From NCBI GenBank assembly GCA_039029535.1, contig JBCCFW010000234.1:1-9862 (forward strand): 9,862 nucleotides of DNA, given 5' to 3'. The position numbers and the translations under genes were made by a program. Each line of letters starts with the position of its first letter. Position 1 is the first letter of the stretch. Positions 1-5,803 of the stretch are shown piece after piece. The notes below the pieces were generated by a model. The model was not told the origin of the DNA and made no database searches. It was given only the letters and a program-made list of their open reading frames with translations. This DNA comes from JBCCFW01 sp039029535 (GTDB lineage Bacteria; Acidobacteriota; JBCCFW01).

Positions 1-156
1 CATGAGAGCACCAGGAGCCCGTGGCAGGGTCGGCGCGCGACCGAGCCCGAGCCGGGGTGTCGTCAGGCCGGGGCGATTCCCCGGCTGGGCCCAGGCCCAG
101 GTGGCCGTCAGCTCGCTCACGAGCACCAGCATCATCACGATCGAGAGTCGTCGCAT
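1..156 (-). CDS. Partial exported protein of unknown function (N-terminus only)
   Basis: Fifty-two codons are visible before the gene leaves the window at position 1. The ATG at 156-154 is preceded by GAGGAG with a 5-nt spacer, a strong ribosome binding site that decides the start. The N-terminus reads MRRLSIVMMLVLVSELTA and continues to an A-W-A-Q site. This is a classic Sec signal peptide: two arginines, a hydrophobic core, then small residues at -3 and -1, with cleavage expected after residue 23. The mature part seen (PGNRPGLTTPRLGLGR...) is rich in Pro, Gly and Arg and looks disordered, with no recognisable domain. It is divergent from the DUF3352-like gene at 374 and may share its promoter region. 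The exported location is well supported; the function is unknown. Confidence 0.72.
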   Translation of the reverse strand, partial: MRRLSIVMMLVLVSELTATWAWAQPGNRPGLTTPRLGLGRAPTLPRAPGALM

Positions 157-373
157 GTCATCTCCTCGTCAGACCCACGCTCCATGCGCGGGCCTCGGCA
201 CCCATGGCGGGCGCTCCCGTTCCGACATCGGTCGACCCCAAGAACGATGCGTGCGGCCGGTCATCACGCAATTCGCTCGATCGAGCGTCCCCCCACCTGC
301 CTTGACGCTCCCCCGGGCTCGCTCCAGGCTTTCTCCAGGCGTCACTCACCGTCCCTGACCCCTGGAGGTTCCC
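157..373. promoter_or_regulatory. Divergent intergenic region with candidate operator elements
   Basis: This 217-bp stretch separates two divergent genes, so promoters for both should lie here. I see no convincing gene in it. It contains a perfect 14-bp palindrome, CGCTCGATCGAGCG (274-287), and an 8-bp direct repeat CTCCAGGC at 322-329 and 333-340. The repeat spacing of 11 bp is about one helical turn. A TTGACG at 302-307 resembles a -35 box, but no good -10 hexamer follows at the right distance, so I do not call a promoter position. The ribosome binding sites of the flanking genes lie at its two edges (161-167 on the minus strand, 364-368 on the plus strand). The regulatory role is inferred from position and symmetry only. 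Confidence 0.35.
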
Positions 374-1432
374 GTGCTCGAGTCCCGCTTCGCCGCCTTC
401 ACCCTCTCCAGCCTGCTGCTCCTCGGCGCGACGACCCCGGCCACCGCCGGCGAGGACGCTTTCCGCTACTTCGCCGAGGACACGCTCTACGCCAACGTGT
501 TCGGGTTCGAGTCCGCCGGCGCCTCCTTCCAGCAGCTCAAGAGCTTCGTGGGCAAGCTCCAGGACCCCGGCAAGGACGAGCTCGGCAACGCGCTGGCCAA
601 GTCCCGGGAGGATCTCGGCGTCGACATCGAGACCGAGCTGCTGCCGCTCTTCGTCGGCGATCTCGCCTTCGGCGTGAACATCGCCATGCAAGACGTCATG
701 GCCCTCGCGATGGCCGGGGACGACCCCACCAACCCGGCCGTGCAGGACTCCATCTACAAGGTCCTCCTCGTCGTCGGCTGCCGCTCCGAGAGCGGTCTCG
801 ACGGCGTCATGAAGAAGGTGGCCGACAAGCGAGGCGACACCTTGCTCGCCATCGACCTCGACGGCACCAAGGGCTGGAAGTACGTCACGAAGACCGCGAA
901 GGAAGGCGCCCCCACCCTCCACTGGGTCCACCACGAGGGCCGCATGCTGATGGGGCTCTCACCGCGGGCCCTCACCGGCGCGCTCGGTCGTCACGGCTCG
1001 GGTCGACACCTGCTCGCCTCGGACGACTACAAGAAGGTGCGCGCCCACGTGCCGAAGACCGCCGAGAGCCTGACCTACATCAACTTGCCCGACCTGGCCG
1101 CCCAGCTTCGTGCTGCCGCCATGTTCGTGCCGCAGGGCGACGACGAGGTCCGCGGCGCCATCGACCTCTTCCTCGACGAGAACGCCGCACCCTTCGGCGT
1201 GCTCACGGCCACCTCGCGCGCTGGTGACGGCCAGGTCCGCACGACCTACGGGCCCGATTCCATGCTCGCGCAGCTCGGCTCCCAGCTCATCGGCCAGTCA
1301 CTGCCGATGCTCTCGGTCTGGGCCGGCCCCGGGATGCTCCTGGGCATGAGCTCCGCCATGGAAGACCACGACGGCAACGCTGGCGACCACGGCGCCCGTC
1401 ACCATGACCGACGCTCGGGCGACCATCACTAG
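374..1432 (+). CDS. Exported DUF3352-like protein with His/Asp-rich C-terminal tail
   Basis: The protein has 352 residues. The GTG start is chosen because GGAGG (364-368) sits 5 nt upstream and the next residues form a signal peptide, with a hydrophobic core LSSLLLLGA and cleavage near T-A-G at residues 24-26. The body resembles the DUF3352 group of exported proteins of unknown function. A segment near residues 80-100 (LGVDIETELLPLFVGDLAFG) matches the group's 'glycine, aspartate, ...LP..G.e.A' pattern. Residues 213-240 follow its 'LA.s.dykk....p..a....Yinl..L' pattern. No catalytic motif is visible. The last 24 residues (329-352) abruptly become rich in His and Asp, with pairs HH at 343-344 and 351-352, which could bind metal ions. 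The gene is convergent with the one ending at 1452, with 19 nt between them. Export is well supported, the family assignment is moderate, and the function is unknown. Confidence 0.78.
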   Translation: MLESRFAAFTLSSLLLLGATTPATAGEDAFRYFAEDTLYANVFGFESAGASFQQLKSFVGKLQDPGKDELGNALAKSREDLGVDIETELLPLFVGDLAFGVNIAMQDVMALAMAGDDPTNPAVQDSIYKVLLVVGCRSESGLDGVMKKVADKRGDTLLAIDLDGTKGWKYVTKTAKEGAPTLHWVHHEGRMLMGLSPRALTGALGRHGSGRHLLASDDYKKVRAHVPKTAESLTYINLPDLAAQLRAAAMFVPQGDDEVRGAIDLFLDENAAPFGVLTATSRAGDGQVRTTYGPDSMLAQLGSQLIGQSLPMLSVWAGPGMLLGMSSAMEDHDGNAGDHGARHHDRRSGDHH

Positions 1433-1451
1433 TACAGCCGCATCCGCCGCC

Positions 1452-1856
1452 TCAGCTCTTCGGCGCGTTCCAGTCCGAGGGATCGACTGACTTCGCGAAG
1501 CCGAGCACCTTGGCTCCATCGGTCAGCACGCTCGGCGTCGGCTTCCAGCCACGGTCGAGACGTGCGGCGAGGATCTCCTCCGGCGTCGGTCGGTGGCCCC
1601 ACACGGAGGCCGCGCTGATCGCGCCGAGTCAGGTCGACTCGTAGACGACGAAGACATCGCCCTCGATGCCGAGCACGACATCGTGCGTGTACTCGTCCTG
1701 CACGACGACCTCGTCGAGGTCACGAGGCGGGGCCTGAGAAACACACCAGCGCATGACCGCTGGCAAGTCGACGTGCGCCGCGACGATGGCCTCGATCCGG
1801 GCGAAGGTCGCCTCGTCCACGTCATCGCATCGTCGGACCGTCTCGAGCCCTCGCAT
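1452..1856 (-). CDS. Small unrecognised protein with an in-frame TGA at codon 76 (possible selenoprotein or interrupted gene)
   Basis: The ATG at 1856-1854 follows GGGAGG with a 4-nt spacer, 24 nt after the stop of the FG-GAP gene, so it is probably the last gene of that operon. Codons 1-75 give a cytosolic, soluble-looking protein (DVDEATFARIEAIVAAHVDL..., then THDVVLGIEGDVFVVYEST). A TGA at 1631-1629 ends this frame. The same frame then stays open for 58 codons (LGAISAASVWGHRPTPEEIL... ending DPSDWNAPKS) before TGA at 1454-1452. By hand count, 63 of the first 75 codons and 50 of the last 58 end in G or C, so both halves look equally coding. No start with a ribosome binding site follows the TGA, so an independent second gene is unlikely. 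The options are selenocysteine at position 76 (134 residues in all), a nonsense mutation, or a sequencing error. I do not recognise the family. No signal peptide or membrane segment is visible. Confidence 0.6.
1595..1611 (-). other. Small RNA hairpin just downstream of the in-frame TGA (SECIS-like candidate)
   Basis: In the minus-strand mRNA, GGCCUC (1611-1606) can pair with GGGGCC (1600-1595). This gives a 6-bp stem with one G-U pair and a 5-nt loop, CGUGU. The loop starts 23 nt after the TGA. Bacterial selenocysteine insertion elements are generally short hairpins just downstream of UGA, within the reading frame, with a G among the first two loop bases and about 16-37 nt between UGA and loop. 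This hairpin meets those loose criteria, with a G second in the loop. GC-rich DNA forms such hairpins often, so this is suggestive rather than decisive. Confidence 0.3.
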
Positions 1857-1880
1857 GGTCCCTCCCGCTCCCGCTCCGGC

Positions 1881-4800
1881 TCAGGGACAGGCCGGCAGCA
1901 TCGATGCGTCGATGTCGCGACGACGATCGAGCGCGACCGGTGAGCCCTCGCCCCAGGGAGCGACGCCGCAGTCGTTCTCGGCCGCCACGAGGTAGTACCA
2001 ACCCGAGCCGGACGCGAGCACCCGGGAGTCGACGAGCTGTGGGAGCCGCGTGCCGGTGATGAGGCAGGACGACGCGAAGGCGGTCGGTCGCAGCGAGGCG
2101 AGGTCGCCGCTGAGCAGCAGGTAGCGTCCGTCACCGGGGAAGGTCAGCCCGCTCGGCACGTCGGTCCAGGCCAGCGAGGCCGCGCGCGTGACGAGACGAG
2201 TCACCATCAGGTCGTTCACCTCCGGCGCGAGCATCCCGTCGCCGGGATCGTCGGGCTCGCAGTCGTCGACGTTGGGTGACCCATCCCCGTCGCGATCGGG
2301 GTCACAGGGGTCGCCGACACCATCGGCGTCGAGGTCCTCCTGACCCGCGTTGTCGATGTCGGGACAGTTGTCGCAGGCATCACCGAGGCCATCGAGATCC
2401 AGGTCCGTCTGATCGAGATTCGCGTCGACGGGACAGTTGTCGCAGGCATCACCCACCATGTCGGCGTCGTCATCGAGCTGATCGACGTTCTCGAGGCCGG
2501 GGCAGTTGTCGCAGGCCTCACCGGTGCCGTCGCCGTCGTCGTCCTCCTGCCCCGGGTTGTCGAGATCCGGGCAGTTGTCACAGGCATCGCCGAAGCCATC
2601 GCCCTCGGCATCTCCGTTGAGGGAATCGGCGTCGTCGGGGCAAAGGTCACAAGCGTCACCCACGCCATCGAGGTCGCGATCTTCCTGCAGGGGGTCGGGA
2701 TCGTCGGGACAGCCGTCGGCGCGATCGGTGATGCCGTCGCCGTCTCGATCCGAGGCCACCCGGAACGGTGGTGAGATCGTGGCGATGCTCGCCCGCTGCC
2801 AGGGCTCAGTCGCCGTGACCGGTCGATGGCGCGCGACGAGCCGGAGACGCACGAGGTCGCTCGTCACGCCGTCGGCATCGACGTCCCAGGACGCGAAGCC
2901 CGCGTTGCCGGCGGGCAGGCTCGGCTGGTCGACACGACCGTCACCGCCCAGCCCTTCCGTCGCCGGCAGCCAGGACCCACCCCCCAGGGCCGACTGCTCG
3001 AGCGTGAGAGCCGGGACGAGGTCGCTCTCGGCGTCGCGGAGCACTCGGTCCGCCACGACCGAGCCGGTCAGGATCACCGGGGTCGAGACACCTGCCGCCA
3101 CGCGCGTCATCTCCGGTCGACCGGGCAGGCTGGGGATCGTGTCCTCTTGAGGAAGCAAGGGCCGTGGACCGAAACGGCCGCTCTCGCTCACCTCGATCAC
3201 CGGGGCGACCCGACCGACCACCACGTCCTCGTCGCCGTCTCCTTCGAGATCGCCCAGCGCCGTCGACGCGACGAAGGCCGTGCCGAGCTGCGTCGCGTCC
3301 AGAAGCAAGGTTCCCGTCGCCGCGTCGCGCAGGAAGAGACCATCGGCACCGCCGACCAGGAGCTCGAGCCGCCCGTCCGCCGTGGTGTCGACGAAGTCCA
3401 CCGTGCGGGCGTTGTCCAGGCTCTCCCAGAGGTCACCGTCGAGGAGCGGCCCGCTGCGGACCTGCACCCCGGCGCGAGCGCCCTGAGCGAGGTCGCCGTC
3501 ACCGTCGCCATCGGCGTCGGCCCACGCGAGATCCTCGACGTCGTCGGGACCGGTCCAACCCACGAAAGGAATGTCGGAGAGCCCGGCCTCCTCACCACGG
3601 TGAACGCGGAGCGTCGAGCCGAGAGCAGCGGCCAGCTCGAGCCGACCGTCGGCGTCGGTGTCGCCCCAGGCCACGAGCCAGCCGGACGGGTCGGGGCCGC
3701 CGCTCCAGGCACTGCCACGGTCACCGAAGTCACCGAAGCCGTCGTTGAGGAAGACCAACGGACCCCAGTCGACGGCGAGGTCGAGGTCGCCGTCACCTTC
3801 GAAGTCGCCCCACTCGAGATCCATGGGAGCGTTGCCGGGCTCGAACCAGGTCATCGCCTCGAAGCCACCGGCCCCGTCAGCGAAGCTGACCAGGACACCG
3901 TCGGTCGGCGTGCGACTGCCACGCGCCAGGTCGAGGTCGCCATCGGCGTCGACATCGGCCCAGGCCAACGCCTCGGCCTCTTCGTCGAACGGCACGAGGA
4001 CGGCATCCTGCAGTTGGCCGAGGTCGTTCTCGTGGACGCCCGTGCCCATGCCCATCGACGGCGTCGTCACCTGACCGAGGTCGAGATCGCCGTCACCGTC
4101 GATGTCGGCCAGCGCCATGTCCAGCGGGACGGACATCAACATGGTGAGCCCGTAGGCCGGCGTCTCGACGTAGTGAACCTCGGCCCGGTGGAGACGCAGC
4201 CCGGCGTCGCGTGCCGCCGAGGTGAGATCGAGGTCGCCGTCCTCGTCGATGTCCACGAGGACGATGTCTTCGACGGCATCGGTCTCCATCGAAGCCCAGG
4301 GCGGAACCGTGTCGAAGAGCGCGCCGTCACCAAAGAGGACCTGCGTCGCCTCGGCATCGCCTCGACCGCAAGCGAGGTCGAGCACGCCGTCGCCGTTCAC
4401 GTCGCCGAGGTCGATCGACGAGACACCCGCGGCCGCACCCAGGGTGGTCGCCACCGTGTCCAGCCCCGTGCCGTCGTTGAGGTAGAGACGCTCGGCGGTG
4501 CCCGGTCCACCCGCGACGAGATCGAGATCGTCGTCGAAGTCGACGTCACCCCACGCGACGTCCAGGGTCGTCTCGGAGCCCGCGCTGCTCCATGAGGCCA
4601 TGGTCTCGAGACCGCCGTCGTTTTCGTACACGCGGTCGACCTGGACCGCGGTGTTGCCGACTGCCAGGTCGAGATCCCCGTCGCGACCCAGGTCGGCGAA
4701 CGCCAGGCTCACCGTCGCGTCGGCCTCCATGCTCGTCCAGGTGGAGGTGAGCGTGCCGCCGACGTTCGTGTAGATCTCGTTCACCGCGCCCGTGTGGCCC

Positions 4801-5285
4801 CAGGCCAGGTCGAGCTCACCGTTCAGGTCGATGTCGCCCCAGGCCACCGCGATGGTCGAGAACGCCTCTCCGACGGGCGACTCCCAGGCCACGGCGAAGG
4901 TCCCGTCTCCTTGATTGCGGTACACGCGGTCCAGTGCCCCGGCGCAGCAGTGCGCGACGGCCAGGTCGAGGAGGGTGTCGCCGTCGAGATCTCCCCAGGC
5001 GACGTCCTGGCTGCGCTCCGCCAGCGGTGCGGTCCAGGTCGAGTCGATGCTGCCGGCGTTCTCGAAGAAGACGACGGTGTCGACCGCCGGGCTCCCGGCC
5101 GGCACGCCCACCGCGGCGAGCGCCACGTCGAGGTCGGCGTCACCATCGACGTCGGCCCAGGCCAGCGCCCGCAGGTCGCCGACGCGGTCGAGAACGAGCT
5201 CGCCGGTCTCCGCGAGCTGGGCTCGCGCGGTGGCGGCCGTGAGCACGCCGAGGACCATCACCCAGCCGAGAGCACGAGACCTCAC
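1881..5285 (-). CDS. Large secreted FG-GAP (VCBS-type) repeat protein with thrombospondin type 3 repeats
   Basis: The protein has 1134 residues. Its GTG start overlaps the stop of the upstream gene in the tetranucleotide GTGA and has GGAGG 6 nt upstream, so translation is probably coupled. Residues 1-23 are a signal peptide ending A-R-A-Q. Fourteen FG-GAP-type calcium loops of the form D-x-D-x-D-G-D-x-D-L begin at residues 45, 99, 151, 198, 247, 295, 345, 394, 444, 494, 542, 590, 633 and 679. The period is about 49, enough for two seven-bladed beta-propellers. Residues 750-842 look like a beta-sandwich linker (a 'GGGSWLPA' and 'ASWDVDAD' module). Residues 846-1012 are thrombospondin type 3 repeats with D-x-D-x-D-G loops and C-D-N-C-P. 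Residues 1018-1134 resemble a fibronectin-III-like C-terminal module, with W-Y-Y-L-V and a terminal A-C-P. There is no LPXTG or obvious membrane anchor. The protein is likely extracellular or surface-bound and calcium-stabilised; its ligand is unknown. Confidence 0.88.
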   Translation of the reverse strand: MRSRALGWVMVLGVLTAATARAQLAETGELVLDRVGDLRALAWADVDGDADLDVALAAVGVPAGSPAVDTVVFFENAGSIDSTWTAPLAERSQDVAWGDLDGDTLLDLAVAHCCAGALDRVYRNQGDGTFAVAWESPVGEAFSTIAVAWGDIDLNGELDLAWGHTGAVNEIYTNVGGTLTSTWTSMEADATVSLAFADLGRDGDLDLAVGNTAVQVDRVYENDGGLETMASWSSAGSETTLDVAWGDVDFDDDLDLVAGGPGTAERLYLNDGTGLDTVATTLGAAAGVSSIDLGDVNGDGVLDLACGRGDAEATQVLFGDGALFDTVPPWASMETDAVEDIVLVDIDEDGDLDLTSAARDAGLRLHRAEVHYVETPAYGLTMLMSVPLDMALADIDGDGDLDLGQVTTPSMGMGTGVHENDLGQLQDAVLVPFDEEAEALAWADVDADGDLDLARGSRTPTDGVLVSFADGAGGFEAMTWFEPGNAPMDLEWGDFEGDGDLDLAVDWGPLVFLNDGFGDFGDRGSAWSGGPDPSGWLVAWGDTDADGRLELAAALGSTLRVHRGEEAGLSDIPFVGWTGPDDVEDLAWADADGDGDGDLAQGARAGVQVRSGPLLDGDLWESLDNARTVDFVDTTADGRLELLVGGADGLFLRDAATGTLLLDATQLGTAFVASTALGDLEGDGDEDVVVGRVAPVIEVSESGRFGPRPLLPQEDTIPSLPGRPEMTRVAAGVSTPVILTGSVVADRVLRDAESDLVPALTLEQSALGGGSWLPATEGLGGDGRVDQPSLPAGNAGFASWDVDADGVTSDLVRLRLVARHRPVTATEPWQRASIATISPPFRVASDRDGDGITDRADGCPDDPDPLQEDRDLDGVGDACDLCPDDADSLNGDAEGDGFGDACDNCPDLDNPGQEDDDGDGTGEACDNCPGLENVDQLDDDADMVGDACDNCPVDANLDQTDLDLDGLGDACDNCPDIDNAGQEDLDADGVGDPCDPDRDGDGSPNVDDCEPDDPGDGMLAPEVNDLMVTRLVTRAASLAWTDVPSGLTFPGDGRYLLLSGDLASLRPTAFASSCLITGTRLPQLVDSRVLASGSGWYYLVAAENDCGVAPWGEGSPVALDRRRDIDASMLPACP
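2302..2774 (-). repeat. Tandem 69-bp repeats encoding 23-residue thrombospondin type 3 units
   Basis: The block CAGTTGTCGCAGGC and its variants recur with an exact 69-bp period. Equivalent positions are 2361, 2430, 2499, 2568, 2637 and 2706, with a degenerate seventh unit around 2302. Each unit encodes 23 residues of the type C-D-N-C-P-(x)n-D-x-D-x-D-G-x-G-D-A. Because the period is a multiple of three, gain or loss of a unit keeps the reading frame. Units at 2361, 2430, 2499 and 2568 are the most alike. Those at 2637, 2706 and 2302 have diverged, which suggests that duplication happened from the middle. Confidence 0.85.
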
Positions 5286-5593
5286 TCATCACCTCCGGCC
5301 AGTCGACGCTCCACGCTCTCGACCTTGCGGGCGAGACTCTCGTCACGGTCGGTGCGCGTTCCGATCTTCAGAGTCGTGGCGATTCGGGGCGCCCCTTGCT
5401 CGTGCAGGACCTCGTGGCAGCGCTTCACCGCGGCGAAGACCTCGTCCCAGTCACCCTCGATGTTGGTGCCGAACGCGTGGAGCCGATGCTCCAGGCCCGC
5501 CTCCTCGAGAACACGCTGACAGGCCGCCACGTGGGCCGATAGTGACGTTCCGACCCCGAGAGGGACGACGCAGAGATCCACGGTCACGTGCAT
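5282..5593 (-). CDS. MTH1187-type thiamine-binding protein (UPF0045/DUF77 family)
   Basis: The protein has 103 residues, the usual length for this family of small ferredoxin-fold proteins that bind thiamine or related ligands in the cytosol. The ATG at 5593-5591 has AAGGAG 7 nt upstream. Family features seen include the N-terminal strand VTVDLCVVPLGVGTSLS, the central H-x-F-G-T-N-I-E-G-x-W-D-E-V segment (residues 39-52), a helix with R-C-H-E-V-L, and a late P-R-I-A-T-T-L-K-I-G-T-R-x-D strand. There is no signal peptide. The first gene of a minus-strand unit, it overlaps the FG-GAP gene by 4 nt (GTGA), an odd partner for a cytosolic vitamin-binding protein. I see no TPP riboswitch upstream. 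The family call is strong; the physiological role (thiamine salvage or sequestration) is inferred from family knowledge. Confidence 0.85.
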   Translation of the reverse strand: MHVTVDLCVVPLGVGTSLSAHVAACQRVLEEAGLEHRLHAFGTNIEGDWDEVFAAVKRCHEVLHEQGAPRIATTLKIGTRTDRDESLARKVESVERRLAGGDE

Positions 5594-5803
5594 GGGCGGG
5601 CTCCTTCGGCGAGGCGAGACTGTAGCTCAGGGGCCACCCTCACCCTTGCGAGACTGCGACGAGACGTCCGTTGCGACGCGATCGCAAGGGAAGCTCGCAC
5701 CCAGATGTTCACCAAGTCACTCGACCTTCGGGGTAGATTCATCCCATCTTCTGGAAGGCTCTCTTCCGTTTTTCGCCATCCCGACTTCTCCGGGCTGACT
5801 CTC
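5594..5803. promoter_or_regulatory. Divergent intergenic/leader region with nested inverted repeats
   Basis: This 210-bp stretch lies between the thiamine-binding gene (minus) and the cytochrome operon (plus). CCCTTGCGA (5643-5651) is a perfect inverted repeat of TCGCAAGGG (5682-5690). A second TTGCGA at 5671-5676 can pair with the same right arm (TCGCAA, 5682-5687), so two mutually exclusive hairpins are possible. The same three copies could equally be protein binding half-sites. A TAGATT at 5734-5739 is a fair -10 candidate for the cytochrome operon, but the only -35-like hexamer, TTCACC at 5708-5713, is 20 bp away. No tRNA or riboswitch is recognised. The promoter position remains uncertain. 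Confidence 0.4.
5753..5773 (+). terminator. Weak intrinsic-terminator-like hairpin in the cytochrome leader
   Basis: GGAAG (5753-5757) can pair with CTTCC (5763-5767) across a 5-nt loop, followed by G and five T residues (5769-5773). It reads in the plus direction, upstream of the cytochrome start at 5804, where a terminator would act on the leader transcript. The stem is only 5 bp and the T-run is short, so termination efficiency would be low at best. It could be part of an attenuator together with the nested repeats at 5643-5690, or chance. Confidence 0.22.

Noticed and set aside
158..934. A 258-codon minus-strand open frame opposite the DUF3352-like gene
   Set aside because: It is a shadow of the plus-strand gene, has no sensible domain, and runs through the intergenic region.
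1445..1465. CGCCG...CGGCG as a shared terminator between the convergent genes
   Set aside because: The stem is only 5 bp with an 11-nt loop and no T-run on either strand.
1523..2134. A 203-codon minus-strand frame spanning the end of the FG-GAP gene and the small downstream gene
   Set aside because: Its sequence is Arg/Ser/Pro-rich low complexity. The overlapping frames have ribosome binding sites and natural protein composition.
2302..2774. CRISPR-like array suggested by regularly spaced repeats
   Set aside because: The repeats are contiguous coding units of 69 bp encoding TSP3 calcium loops. The sequence between the conserved blocks is itself conserved, not spacer-like.
2826..4595. A 589-codon plus-strand open frame opposite the FG-GAP gene
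   Set aside because: It is an antisense reflection of the repeated Asp-rich loops, with repetitive V-E-V-A-V-T runs, no signal peptide and no ribosome binding site.
5621..5660. TGTAGCTCAG, resembling the D-arm start of a tRNA
   Set aside because: No acceptor stem, anticodon arm or T-arm (GGTTCRA) follows within tRNA distance.
5594..5803. Possible TPP riboswitch upstream of the thiamine-binding gene
   Set aside because: Neither the CTGAGA core nor the other conserved thi-box sequence is present on the minus strand.
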